From Helopsaltes ochotensis (taxonomy: Eukaryota; Chordata; Aves; Passeriformes; Locustellidae): a DNA stretch of 64,000 nucleotides. The position numbers and the translations under genes are program-made. This document shows positions 1 to 11,282 of this stretch, in pieces. Each line of letters begins with the position of its first letter. The first letter of the stretch is position 1. The stretch lies in the NCBI GenBank assembly GCA_013400155.1, contig VXBM01000055.1:2051829-2115828 (forward strand), in the 5' to 3' direction. A model generated the notes under the pieces. It was not told where the DNA came from. It saw only the letters and a program-made list of their open reading frames with translations, and made no database searches.

Positions 1-204
1 TGATTTCTTTTGAAGACGCTAGAAGCAAATATATGCATTAGATCAGGGCCAGTATTCAGCTCTGCAGAACTACATCCTCTTCTGTTCCTCAATCCGTACC
101 AAATTCCTGGGAGCTGTTCTGCAGCCCAGGGCAGTGTCTGAGAGCTTCCCAGGACTGCCACAGGTTGTTATAGGGGCACTTTGGGCACCAGCTCCACCCT
201 CTAC

Positions 205-565
205 CCTCATCAGCCCTGTTCTAGCCCCTCAGCAGTCCCATTCCCTCCCCTCATCGCTCCTGTTCCATCACCTCATCAGTCCCATTCCATCTCATCGCTC
301 CATTCCTTGTCCTCATCGCTCCTGTTCCGTGTCACTGCTCCCATTCCACTCCCCTCATCAGTTCCATCCCCTCAAAGCTCCCAGTTTCATCTCATCAGTT
401 CAGTTCCATCCCTGCATCGCTCCCATTCCCTCCCCTCATCACTCCTGTTCCATCTCCTCCTCAGCCCTGTTCCCTCCCCTCATCACCCCTGTTCCATCTC
501 CTCATGGTTCCTGTTCCATGCCCTCATCAGTCCCATTCCATTCCCTCATTCCCTCCCCTCCCCGC
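205..565. repeat. Pyrimidine-rich minisatellite, unit about 22 bp
   Basis: About sixteen diverged copies of a unit close to CTCATCGCTCCTGTTCCATC repeat with a spacing near 22 bp. CATC, CCATTCC and TGTTCC words recur throughout. The plus strand has few stops because it is almost pure C and T, so the two long plus-strand open frames here are artefacts of composition. Units are imperfect, so the array is not recent. Confidence 0.85.
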
Positions 566-826
566 TGCAGTTTCATTCACCCCAGCCCGAGGGCACTCTC
601 TCTGAGGGCAGCCCACGGCCAGAGCAGTGTTGTTCAGCTTTTCCCCTCCTCGGCCTCCCCTCCCATCCCGCCAAGCCACACAATGGAGAACACGGGGAAC
701 AAACGTCTCCAGTTTTCCACGGGCCGGGAGCCGCCTCGCCGTGCGAGCAGCAGGCGTGTGGAGGAGGGCGCAGGGGAACACGGCCCTCACCCTACGGAAC
801 AGGCACAGGGTGACATCGGGGTTAAC

Positions 827-1140
827 AATCACAAGGCTGGAAGACACCTTCACGATCATCGAGCACAACCATGCCCTAACGCCTCAACTACACCACGGCA
901 CTGAGTGCCACATCCAGTCTTTTTTAAACACATCCAGGGTGGTGACTCCACCACCTCCCCGGGCAGACAATTCCAGTACTTTATCGTTCTTCCTGTAAAA
1001 AACTTTTTCCTGACATCCAACCTAAATTTCCCTTGGCACAGCTTAAGGCTGTGTCCTCTCCTTCTGTCAGTTGTCATCTGGAGAAGGAGATCAAGCCCCA
1101 GCTGGGTACAACCACTTTTCAGGGATTTGTAGAGAGTGAA
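827..1140 (-). mobile_element. CR1 LINE 3' tail, 5'-truncated
   Basis: On the plus strand this reads as the reverse complement of an avian CR1 3' end: a tail-side block (ACAAGGCTGGAAGACACC), then the typical CATCCAGGGTGGTGACTCCA word, then TTTTTCCTGACATCCAACCT near 1005-1025. The element therefore lies on the minus strand with its 3' end at the left and is truncated near 1140. It lies just downstream of the minus-strand gene. The 260 bp between it and the minisatellite are moderately GC-rich and unrecognised. Confidence 0.85.
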
Positions 1141-1949
1141 TTGCAGCCGAGGTTTGGGTTGAAGGTTTAATGTGACAGGAGCAAGCACCAGCTGTTCCAA
1201 CAGTGCATGAGGTACCAAGAACTGTGTTTTCTGTTCTCCTCTACCTGGCCACACACGACCAATAATGACCCTTTTAAAGCCAGAACCCCATGCAGTGGTA
1301 ACTCAAATGTGGTCTGTGTACCACTGTAGACCATGGAAACGCGTGCAGACTGCCATGGGAATTCTCATTTAGCCCTAAAGACTGAACCCACTTAAGGTTC
1401 TGGCCTTCTACAGGTGCACAGGTGAATTTGCATCCAAACTGCCTCCAAATCTAAAAATAAAATACAATCAACTTGATGACAGATACAAATGCCTAAATCA
1501 GCAAGTGAAGATCTTTCCACTCCACGAATGTTATGGGTATCTATCTACAATAGCAAAGATTTTAAGAATTCAAGACATCCACAAAGTAGACTGGAAAGTT
1601 ATTTTTAAAGATCATGTGGTACTATAAATATTTCCCAGCAGTTTAGTTCAACTGGCACATGAGCTGGCCCTATGGAATGGAAAATTAAATGCCCATTTAG
1701 TCAGGGTTCCTCCAGAAATCAGAATAAAAATATCACCATTTAGTTTTTTAAAAATATCTATGTGTAGAAAACATGAAAAGCCTTTTTCAAAGGCCTCCTT
1801 CCCTCACAGTGCTCACACTGGTACGAACAGTGGTCTCTCAGCTCTCAAATCTAGATTCTCTCATTTTCTTCATGAAACACAGCTAATTTTCCACAAACAA
1901 AGATAATTTCATTAGGGTTTTTTATCCCACATCCCTGATTATTTTGCCA
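1141..1949. other. AT-rich unique sequence, no gene seen
   Basis: Single-copy AT-rich DNA between the CR1 tail and the predicted 3' end of the minus-strand gene. No open frame with splice signals, no RNA gene and no repeat that I recognise. Confidence 0.5.
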
Positions 1950-2551
1950 GCTCATCTCCTGTAGCTTTATTCCTCTAGTGTACCCATAGCATGATGCACC
2001 AAGTTTTAAAAACTGAAGTCAGGATTTTAAACCCACAATGAATGAAGTTTCTACTCAGATTTAATGCTTCCAAATACGTGTCCCAGTTTTAAAGAAATGC
2101 TGAGCACCTGAATTTGCAATTGACTTACACAGGACTCAGAGATATGAAAAAAATGCAGACATGTTAACTGGTTACAAATTAAGATTAAATTTAAAGTAAC
2201 TTCATTTGAACAAATGGTTAAGTTAGATTACCTCTAGTCATCCCTTTTTATGAAAATTATTCAACAATTCAATGAAAGCATAGTTTAAAAACTAGCTGAG
2301 AATGAGATTAGCTTCAGAATTTTTTTTCCTGGAAAATAAGTCTACATGTAGAGAACAACACTACCAAAATGGTATTCCAGACTCAGAAGAACTTGGCTTC
2401 AACAGTGAGGACCAAAGGAAAATCTTACTTCCTGCTGCTTTATACTCAGGCAAATACACACAACTGCTGCTCCCTCTCTGAAGAATATCCATGATAAACT
2501 GAACAAGTGAATGAAACCTAAGTCCCAGGCTTCTAATAGACTTCCAACAAT
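1950..2551 (-). other. Predicted 3' UTR of the minus-strand gene
   Basis: About 600 nt between the stop codon and the first canonical minus-strand AATAAA. An ATTAAA variant lies near 2060. A minus-strand open frame (2361-2561) in this stretch ends at a GTAAGA donor-like site, but it overlaps the terminal exon in another frame and is not needed by the phase chain. Confidence 0.4.
1966..1971 (-). terminator. Poly(A) signal AATAAA
   Basis: Plus-strand TTTATT is AATAAA on the minus strand, about 580 nt past the predicted stop codon. It is the first canonical hexamer downstream, so it is the best candidate for the 3' end of the gene. Confidence 0.45.
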
Positions 2552-2577
2552 TCACAGGCATGACAATTCATGTAATT
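2552..2577 (-). CDS. Terminal coding exon of the minus-strand gene
   Basis: A strong acceptor (CATTGTTTTGTGTTCCAG on the minus strand) is followed by 2 nt that complete the codon split by the previous exon, then LHELSCL and TGA. Joined to exon 3048-3173 the C-terminus reads LRELFRNASKELHELSCL, a plausible amphipathic helix. Phase in is 1, matching the phase 1 end of the upstream exon. Alternative acceptors near 2477 also give short tails, but with poorer sites. Confidence 0.5.
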
Positions 2578-3047
2578 CTGGAACACAAAACAATGACATA
2601 CCATCTTCTCACAGCTAATTCACAGCCATCCTCTGCTCTACCTTGAGATCACTGCATAGATACATTAAAATATAAATAAAGAGTTTCAGGCCATCCTTTT
2701 GAATTGTGCAACTAGTTACAGAGAGAAGAAAAACTTTCACATTTCAATATTGCTGTGTGAAATTGTCTTTAGAAGCATCCAATCATCGTATCAGATTGAA
2801 GTTGGAAACCCCACAAGAAAACATTCCCTTTCAGATGGCTGGAATGAAGTCCTGCACGGTTGAGAAAGAAGGAATGGAAGAAAACAGCAGATTAGAAAAG
2901 CACTGTCACAAGAGTAACAGTTTATTCAGCCTTGACCAACAGAGTCAGGGAGAGAAAAAAAGAGATAAGCTCAAAGGGAAAAAGCCCAGGCCAGTTATTC
3001 AGTATTCTATATTAATTGGGCTGCGAGAAAACATCTGGTAGAATTAC

Positions 3048-3173
3048 CTTTAGAAGCATTTCTAAACAGCTCTCTTAGATATTTTGGAAAATTTTCAATA
3101 CCAGCAGGCAGAGAGGGTCCTGACACAAGGGGCAATGTAATTGTATAGTCCACTCCAGGACAGAAAGGTGAGA
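3048..3173 (-). CDS. Coding exon of the minus-strand gene
   Basis: 126 nt between acceptor CCAAAATTTTCAG and donor AAAG/GTAATT. It opens with 2 nt, then 41 codons beginning SPFCPGVDYTITLPLVSGPS and ending IENFPKYLRELFRNASK, and ends with 1 nt (phase 1 to 1). Codon use is that of a real gene, and only this frame joins both neighbours. Looks like beta strands followed by a helix. No motif recognised. Confidence 0.75.
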
Positions 3174-3370
3174 CTGAAAATTTTGGAAAAGATCTGGTGA
3201 TTTCACAACCCAGGTAACTCCCTTTTTAGGGCCCTGCACAGCACTGTTGATACTTCATGAACTACAGGCAGTGTTGCCTTTTTCCCAAGCTGGAAAATGG
3301 AACTCAAGATAGATCTTTATTTGAAGGCATTCAGGGGCAGTTATGGAAAGATCACATAACAAAAATGCAA

Positions 3371-3400
3371 AACAACAACAACAACAACAACAAAAAAAAA
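3371..3400. repeat. (AAC)n then poly(A)
   Basis: Seven AAC triplets followed by nine A. In the intron between exons 3048-3173 and 4585-4705. Confidence 0.95.
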
Positions 3401-4584
3401 GAGAGGGCAAAATCCTAACAGCATCAGGAGGCCACATGAAATGTTAGAGTATGTTGAGTTCCAGGTACAGACTAAACATGGCAATAATGGCACGCTCACT
3501 TGGATATTTTAAACAAACAAACATAACAGGTGAATGGAAAAGGCACTAGGGAAGGAGGAAGACTGGACAGTCAGACCGAATGGGGAAGGAGGAGCAGGAG
3601 CTGAAGTAAAGAAGTCATTTGAAGCCAGGCAAGTCAGGTGCTTCCATAAAGCTGCACCAGCGCTTGCGCCAGCACAGTCAGGGCACAGAGAGAAGCAAGA
3701 GGAGCGGCACAGCGACAGCTCCTCACAGCCTCAGGGCTGCCTGGCCACTTGACAGCTCTTAAGATCATTTCAAAAAATGTAGGCAAAACTACAGCCTAAA
3801 GGCCTGGCTTTCTAACAGCCCAAGCTATTATTAGAACTGCTATGCAATGTCTTTGTCATGAATCTGAAAAGACGCATTAATAATCTGTGCTTTTATTGAT
3901 TTATTGTACTAAGTAAACTGTCCTGGGGCCCTGTCCTCCCACTGCTAAACAAGAATTGTCTGAAAACTAGGAAATAATGAACCAGGAATAGTTCTGTTCT
4001 TGGGGATTTCCTTGCCTGTTCTACCACTCAAAATAATTTTTTATTCCACTGTAAACACAAAGCAAACATTCCACTTATAAGACATTTAAATATATAAATA
4101 GTTAATACTTCCTCTCCTTTGGAATTGTTTACATGAACCTAGACCATCAAATCTCACCAGCAGCTGACTATTAAGATGTTACATCTAGATAACATTCTAC
4201 TATTAAAAAAGTTAGAAACTGAGTTTTTCCTCTAAGTAGATACCTCTTCACATAGGGACTAAAATATTCACCTTTCAATTATTTCTGATGTTTTGATCAA
4301 AACCTCTAGGAAAGGCGATTATTTTCCAGCAGACAGACAGTGTGCATCTACAGAGGGAGGTGAACCAGTGAAATAATTAAAACCAATTGAACATCAATGA
4401 GGAGTAAAATTTTCACCTACAAGGAGGGCACACAAACCAAAACACATGAGTAGGCTGTGCTTAAGTCTCATACAGAGATGCCATGGATGCTACAAAGTAG
4501 AAAGATGCCCTTTAATGGAAAAAAATATAAATTTTACATGCTTCATCAGGCCTGGCATTCTTCCTGATGGGGTCTGTTTCTTAC

Positions 4585-4705
4585 ATAATCTAGTCTGGGT
4601 TTTTGCAGTTATTTTTCTTCCAACACCAGCTTCAATATCCCCATCACACAGATTCAGAGGTGGCTGCTCACAGCCATTTGTTACATGGACAAGACTGGTC
4701 AAGGA
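4585..4705 (-). CDS. Coding exon of the minus-strand gene
   Basis: 121 nt, phase 0 in and 1 out, with acceptor CAACGCTTGGTCAG and donor TTAT/GTAAGA. Forty codons including VTNGCEQPPLNLCDGDIEAG and GRKITAKTQTRL. The split codon with the next exon gives Phe. A short alternative acceptor near 4414 (CCCTCCTTGTAG) could give an early stop after about seven residues, a possible alternative terminal exon. Confidence 0.75.
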
Positions 4706-6249
4706 CTGACCAAGCGTTGAAGGAAATCCAACAGCTCAACTCTAATGCAAATATTTACATGTATTTTTATAGACCTTTTTCATGAAACTTATCTATAAAG
4801 AAAAGTTGAAATACAGTGCCATTTGGTAGAAAAACACAATCCTAAGAAAGCCTTTTGCCATGAAGTTGAGGTAATAAAGCCAAAAGCAGCACTGGGCATT
4901 CATCACAAGGACCAAAAATATTTAATATTGTGTAGGAATTACAGACTATTTAGCCTGAAAGGGAACCTCTGGGAGTCAGCTGGTCCCAAGCTCAGCTCCA
5001 ACACTGAAGTTAAAGCATGTTGCTTAGGAGTCTGCACACATAATTTTGCAAGCCTCCATGGATCAAGACCCCACAGTGTCCCAGAAATGCAGCAACCCTT
5101 GGAGCCTTCAGCATCCCCTCAGCAGGGCCTGACTGCTCCTGGGGTTACTTTTTCCCAGCTGTGAGATTCAGCATCTGCTTCTAAGACTTCACAAGGACTC
5201 CACTTGGCTTTTTAACAGTGAATAGAGATGCTGCTCAGACTTTATTTTAATGCTCTTAGTACTTTAATTTAAAAATTCCAATTGCAAAATACTTTGTGAT
5301 GATCCAAATGCACACAAGTACACACAAATGTCCAACTAAAAACAAACAAACAAACGGGCTGTAAAACATTCCCAAAAAAGGAAAAATTGGAATTAATTTT
5401 AAATTGCAGCAATGGAATTCTCTGAGTCTCTTAAAAAAAATGGGGGGGGAGAGGGGAGGGAAGAAACACATGTTCACTGACTACTGAACACCTGAGCAAG
5501 TTTTGTCTCTGGCATAAGCCTAAACACAATGATTTAAAATTACTAAAGCTGTCTCCAGTGGACATTCTTCATTTTATTTGTTTGGGGAGCTCAGTTGCAA
5601 CTTTATTGTTTATCTCTTTAAGTAACTTGATTACCCAGAGTCAATAATTAACTTTTCAAACTAAGTGTGCAGGCAGCAAATAGATTGGTTGGTTTGTTTG
5701 TACTGGGCCATTGAGAACAGCTGCCTGTATTTCTACTGTGTAATCTAATAAGGCAGTAAAAGACAAATAACTCCACATAACACAGCTCCTGAAAACTTCA
5801 GGGGTCAGAATTCAGAATCAGGTGCCACAAGAATGTTGCACACGAGTATTTACCAGTCACTTGACATTTGGCCTAGATCAGGAACTGATGCAAATTTAAA
5901 TGTGCTGACTAAAAATTGTAGCATTTCTTTCAAGTACTCAGAGAAAGGGAACTAACACACATCAACTTCTTTAAATCCACACTGAATTGAACATTTTATA
6001 GGGGGTTTTCTTAAGTCAGGAAATCAATAAATCCAAACATGTTATTCTGCCAGTTAAAAACACTTTGTTAAAAACACTAACTGTGAAAAGCTTTTCTTGT
6101 CTGATTAGGTTCCATAGACATTTTTCTACCTAAATCATTACACCCTCTACACATCCGTGTTTAAAGAAGAAGCTAAGAGGACTCATTTCCTCTTGGTAAT
6201 AAAGCAATATGCCAAAATATACTTCTTCTAAACTAAAATGACTTCTCAC

Positions 6250-6383
6250 CCCTTTCAGTTCTAATGGCCAAATCTTTTTCATTCCCAACCAGGCATTCAG
6301 GGGTATTTCCAGTGACTCCTGCAGAATTACATTCACACAGCATGAGTAAAATGCATCAGACACAGGCAGTTTCTTCCCAGTTT
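6250..6383 (-). CDS. Coding exon of the minus-strand gene
   Basis: 134 nt with acceptor ATATTCTCCTTAG and donor AAAGGG/GTGAGA, phase 1 in and 0 out. The 44 codons contain TGKKLPVSDAFYSCCVNVIL and WLGMKKIWPLELKG. The frame is open over the full length and codon choice is unlike the flanking AT-rich intron. One of the firmest exons of the model. Function unknown. Confidence 0.8.
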
Positions 6384-7170
6384 CTAAGGAGAATATGTTT
6401 AACCACCTGACAATCTGATGCAAAGTGGCAGAAAAATGATTACATTTCTCATCTCAAGCACATAAGTATACAGAAATTAAGATCTACACTATATCAGGAT
6501 ACAAATGTCTATTTATCTGGTAGCAAAAAGTGCAATCCACAGACTTGCATCAGGCAGAGAGGCCTCTTTTATCAGAAATGAGACACACATGTGTCAGCCC
6601 AGAATTCAAAAAGCTGGAAGTGAACTACAAAAAGTGAAGGAAAGATATGTCTGACATACATAAACTGAAAACCTAAGCAAGTTTGATGAATGATGGAATT
6701 ACAATACAGGACAAATAATAGTGACAATAAAAATATTAAAGTCACTCAGAAGAGCCAGGACTGGATAGTTACAGCCAAAAAAAAAAAAAATCATATTTTC
6801 AAGCTCCCTGGAAAATACAAGCAGTGCTTTAACTTTTTCCAGCAAATAGGAGCTGCAAATATGTAATCACATTTATACCAGATAATTCCCTGCTCAAAAC
6901 CATAGCCAGCATACACAGCAGCTAAGAGAAAAACCTGAAACCCATCTCAATTTCACAAGCTACAACTACTTTCAAGAGGGAAGATGGCTCAGTGACAATC
7001 CATGAATCCATTACCAGCTGATTAACTGAAATGGGTACAGAGTCACTCATTTATATTTTTAATATAACTATAGCAAAGTTAAATACAATAAAAGCCTAGT
7101 AACCATGCTGACTTTACAAGCAAAAGATAATATAAAACAACCCAAAAAACCCCAGCCCTGTAATACTTAC

Positions 7171-7199
7171 TCCAAAGAACTTTTCCTGTTTCAGTTTGA
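7171..7199 (-). CDS. Small coding exon (29 nt) of the minus-strand gene
   Basis: Acceptor TATCTTCTCTACACAG and a consensus donor GGA/GTAAGT enclose 29 nt reading QTETGKVLW with one split base at each end (phase 2 in, 1 out). The right split completes Lys at the start of exon 6250-6383. It is separated from the upstream exon by only 44 nt, below the usual vertebrate minimum, so the local model needs transcript support. Confidence 0.5.
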
Positions 7200-7243
7200 C
7201 TGTGTAGAGAAGATACTTTTATTAAACATTTTCTTCCTATTAC

Positions 7244-7286
7244 TCTTGTTTTTTCAGAAGATTCCACGAGATGTCCTCAATGTGAT
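7244..7286 (-). CDS. Small coding exon (43 nt) of the minus-strand gene
   Basis: Acceptor TTTTGCTTTTTTTAG and a weaker donor AAGA/GTAATA bracket HIEDISWNLLKKQ (phase 1 in, 2 out). If the donor were not used, the frame would stop one codon later at TAA, so this exon is either followed by the 44-nt intron or is an alternative terminal exon. Confidence 0.45.
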
Positions 7287-7430
7287 CTAAAAAAAGCAAA
7301 ACACAACATAACGTAATTGACCAAATGAGAAAAATCAGCAATTTACACTTGGTTTAAAAGCCACACCAATTTTCTGTGTAGAAATACCTAAAAACTCACA
7401 CTATCTTTTACTGCCTTCAAATACTATTAC

Positions 7431-7479
7431 ACAATGTGATTAATCTAAAAAGTAAATGAATGTCAAATCCACAAACACC
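7431..7479 (-). CDS. Small coding exon (49 nt) of the minus-strand gene
   Basis: A very strong acceptor (TTTTTCCTTTCTGGTTGCAG) leads into GVCGFDIHLLFRLITL plus one base (phase 0 in, 1 out). The donor TTGT/GTAATA is weak but has the same GTAATA form as the next exon. A better-scoring GTGAGT lies 35 nt further on but would follow an in-frame stop. Confidence 0.45.
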
Positions 7480-10203
7480 CTGCAACCAGAAAGGAAAAAA
7501 AGGGAAGTAATCATTTGAATATGCCGTTTATTGTAATAAGTCTTACGAATTATTAATTAGTCAAAAGCATTCGTAGCTGCTACAAATATTTTCAAGGTTT
7601 TATACACTCAATTTGAATCAGACCAGCAGATGTCCATAGCAGCTAAAAAGAAAAAAAAGGGAGACAGAGTTGCCTTCATTATCTTAAGTACATTTTCTCT
7701 TTTTCCTCTGGGCTGTAAGCTGATTTTGGTGGAAGTTTTTTGTTTGTTTGGGTGTTTTTGGGTGTTTCTGGTTTTTTTTAAGAGTGTAATATCCTCTGTA
7801 GTTCTACTACGCAGGAGCTGAGTTGATGACACAAGTGATCCCATATTCCTATTCATAGCTCAACATGTGAAAGGTTCAGGTCTCTGACCAACAAACACCC
7901 TGCAGATGTACGGGGCAAAACATCTCCACAGAGCAAAGACATCATCCTCCTTAGCTCTGCCCTGCAAATCAAGTTCTCAATAAAGAGAAGTAAACCAGAA
8001 CTACTTCAATCCCCCCGAGCACGAAGCAGTACTGTCAGTTTGCACTGATGTTATCTCCAGGTTTGTAGGCCAAGCCACAAGGCACAAGACATGTAACTAA
8101 ACTGCACTTCCCATAAACAACTATTTTTCTAAACAACAAGCAGGTCCCACTGTGCTTGTGAGAGCTCAACACAGTACAGTGACCAGGAGGGAGGGAGGGC
8201 TGTCACTGCCTCGTCCCACACAGAGCAGAATTTCTCTGGGAATTGGCATGTAGAGCCCTCTGAAGCAACTCAGACTATTCAGTGGCTTTAAGGGATAAAT
8301 ACTCCCTGCCCCACATATTTAAGCCTAAAAAAAGTTAAGTTTTTGTTGCATAAAGGTGTTGTCCCAAAATGGGTTTTTACGTGGTATGCAAGAAGGCAAT
8401 CCACACACATAGAGTTATTTGATTTATATGCAGAGGCGTGAGCCAGTCTGGAAACATCTCAAAATTAATGTATAGGAGCCTACAGCAGGAAGCACACAAA
8501 AGAAAAAAAAAACAAAAAACAAAAAATGAGAAAAATGAAGACAGTATTAGGTGATTTGGAAATTGCAAGGAGAAAGCAACAGTGTCAATCTCACAGAACC
8601 AAGGCTGAACTGGCCTGGAATTCATGTTTTAAAGCCATGTCAATATTTGTGCTTGTGGAATCAGAAAAACCTGAATCAAAAGCTACTGGCCAGCAGGGAG
8701 GATCTTAGGAGGGGGTATGAAATGCACCCTACTATAGCTAACAGGCATGATAACAGAACCTCCACCCAAGGAAGAAATCCTGCATGATCTGTGGCCCTGC
8801 AAGGGGCACAGGGCGTGACTGAACCATATCTTGCGACAGGAGCAGGACACTCTTTGACTAAAAGTTGGATATCCCAAACTTCTAGGGGTCAATGGCTAAC
8901 TAGACACATGACGACAAATCATTTGGTGGGTGCCCAGAAATTACCCAGGATCTATAAATTGTACAGCTTAAACAAACCACTGCAGCGTGAATAGTTCTGG
9001 TCATAGCTCCTGTGTTCATCCCAGCTCCCTGTCCTATTTCCCCTCTTTTCTCCCAGCACTCTGCATCTCTGCAGCTCAGACATCACATTGACAACAGGCT
9101 GGTCCTCTGCAACCAACTGTGGGGGATCAGCTAGCCCTTGAGACCTTAAACCATTTCTAAAGTACACAAGCAAAGCACCCATTGCTGTATTCAAGCATGA
9201 GAAACAAACCCTTCATTAGAGGATGAGGGTGTGCGGCCTTATTTTTCTCACCAACCTTTCCTTTGTTTTTCAGAGCAGCAGAGCAGGGGTTAAGAGAGGT
9301 GGTATCAATGGGCTGCAGATCACACCATGGGCAGCCAGGACACTGTCCACCTCCATGCCATGAGTGGAGAATTTTCCAAAGGCTGGTTACACCTAGCAGA
9401 CATGGGACAAACTCTGCTGGCCTTTTACCAACCATGAACAGCCGCTGAGGACTCCAACTACGTACAAAACACGCCAGCACCATCTTTGGGAACTGCATAA
9501 AGATCAGAAAGACTTGAAGGAACTGCCTCACAAACTGGACTCTCTAATGAGGACATCTCTTCCCCACTACATGTCTCTGAGGAACATGGGGAAAATAGAA
9601 CTGGCAGCTGGACATTACAAACAGAGCCTCTCTTCTGGGTCTTTTGGGTGTGAACTCAGCCAAAAACATACCCCCAAACCACCTTGGGCCCAGATCCATA
9701 TGAGTTCTTCTGACCCACCAGAGGCCCAACAAAAATCCTTTTCCATTCCAGCTTGCAACTTCTGCATGAGAAACTGCATTTGGCAAAATAATAATTTACA
9801 TGAATCCTTTCATTACACCCTCATTACATAGATGCTGATTTTATGTAAAACATAACTTGTTTTTTCTAAAGCATTAACAATCTTATGAGGCAATTCAGCA
9901 ATCATAAAACTGGTGGCAGGCAAAATGCCTGTGACAATACAGTAAAACTTTTTACAGTTCTCCACCTACACTCTCTATGTCCAAAGAAACACTTATGAAT
10001 GTATGACCAAAACAAAATTATATCACAAGGAAAGAAAGGGGGGAAAACTACAAGAAACTTTTGCCTAAAACTCCTGTGTAGCATAATGTTCAAGACAAAA
10101 AATTACAGGCCAAGGAGATAGGCCCCTCACAAAGACAGAGAAAAGGAAAAAAAAGAAAAAAAAAATCACTTGTAAGCAATATAAGATGCCACATAGAAAT
10201 TAC
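7480..10203 (-). other. Intron of the minus-strand gene, with a higher-complexity block
   Basis: Mostly AT-rich. The block from about 8.68 to 9.78 kb is less AT-rich, has a TATA-like word followed by unusual unique sequence, and could be an old LTR or other transposon remnant. I could not identify ends, target-site copies or any coding region, so I do not call it. No other gene seen. Confidence 0.35.
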
Positions 10204-10279
10204 TGGGCTAATTGTGGTCCTATTGTCTTCTGCTCTATAACAATTTCTAAGCCCACCAGAGATGCTGCTGCTATCAATT
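10204..10279 (-). CDS. Coding exon of the minus-strand gene
   Basis: 76 nt, phase 2 in and 0 out, reading IDSSSISGGLRNCYRAEDNR and TTISP. The donor CCCA/GTAATT is fair. The acceptor (TTTTTTGTGTACTCTGGAAG) is weak at the last triplet, and an alternative one 11 nt further in keeps the same phase. Serine-rich start, polar middle. Confidence 0.45.
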
Positions 10280-11253
10280 CTTCCAGAGTACACAAAAAAT
10301 CCATTTGTCAGAGAGGGTGCTCCAGGTTTACCTCAGGATAAGGAACTCTGAATGGGGTGAATGACAAAATCTAGAGGTTTCTTGGGTATTTTCTTTGTAA
10401 TTAACCTCTTACTCCAGAAGAAAGCACTGAGGCAGACAGCAGGAGAGCACTAGCAGATGTTTAGGACAGCAATACACACAGAAGCACAAAGCTGGGGAAT
10501 TTTAGAGCTTTTGGTTCACAGCTTTGGTCACCTCAAAGCTGTGGTGAGCATTTCATGCTCTCAGTAGTGCTGAAGATTGGACAAGCGAATATCAAACTGA
10601 ATTAGCTGCTGTAGCAATGAACAAACTCACCATTTTAACAAGTCAGAGAAAAAAAGTATGAAGCATCAGTAAAGACACCAAATATCTTCAACTTGAAAAA
10701 ATACTGAAACATATAAAGCAACTCAGTCTTCCTCAGTCTTAAGTTCCAACAATGACAGGCACAAAATTCTTCAAGAATATTCCCTGCCAGTAATTAAGCC
10801 ATCACAACTCAAGTCCAGGAACTAAAACAGTGAGTGAAAGAGAAGCTCGCAGCAATGCGCATCTGCCTGAATGACAGCAACTTCCAGCTCCGCACGCCTG
10901 AGTGCACAGGCTGAAAACGCAGGTTTAAAGCCTAGATCTGAAAGAAGTATTTCTGATCTATTTCCTAGTGTTGTGTGCCAGTTGATCCAGACAGCAGAGC
11001 TCTACACAAGCACTGTCCTCACAATGCAGTGCCCAGAGTCTCTTCAGCAGCACAGACCAGTTCTGACCTTTTAAAGGTGGCGCTTATTTCTGCAGTAACA
11101 TCAAGAGATGAAATACCTTACTGACAACGGATAGCACACTGTTACACACAGGACAGCATTCTTTGTGTTCTACTTTCCCAGGTGTTGGTGCTTGGTCAGA
11201 AACCAGAAATATCCCTTAATAAGCCTCAGATTTCTCTGAAATGCGACACCTAC
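10280..11253 (-). other. Intron of the minus-strand gene
   Basis: AT-rich, with several isolated strong splice-like sites (GTGAGT near 10625, GTAAGA near 10420, GTAAGG near 11105) whose open frames are too short or stop. None fits the phase chain. Nothing else seen. Confidence 0.4.
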
Positions 11254-11282
11254 CTATCTTGCACAAAATCTTTTAACCAAAA
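11254..11282 (-). CDS. Small coding exon (29 nt) of the minus-strand gene
   Basis: Acceptor GCTCTATGCCTGCTCAG and donor GATAG/GTAGGT enclose FWLKDFVQD plus two bases (phase 0 in, 2 out). Both splice sites are good and the phases match the exons on either side. Its small size is the only reason for caution. Confidence 0.5.

Noticed and set aside
134..904. 256-codon plus-strand frame at the left edge
   Set aside because: Lies in the pyrimidine-rich minisatellite and then in a CR1 tail.
1800..1870. Zinc-finger-like CSYQCEHCEG on the minus strand
   Set aside because: In-frame TGA just upstream, no acceptor, no second finger.
8358..8460. Minus-strand frame LLYINFEMFPDWLTPLHINQ with a very strong acceptor
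   Set aside because: Its phases (2 in, 2 out) do not fit between exons 10204-10279 and 7431-7479, and its donor GTAAAA is followed by an in-frame stop.
8680..9780. Possible LTR or endogenous retrovirus remnant
   Set aside because: Only composition and a TATA-like word suggest it. No terminal repeats, primer site, target-site copy or recognisable coding region.
10335..10440. Minus-strand frame with RLITKKIPKKPLDFVIHPIQ
   Set aside because: Stops two bases before the only donor and does not fit the phase chain.
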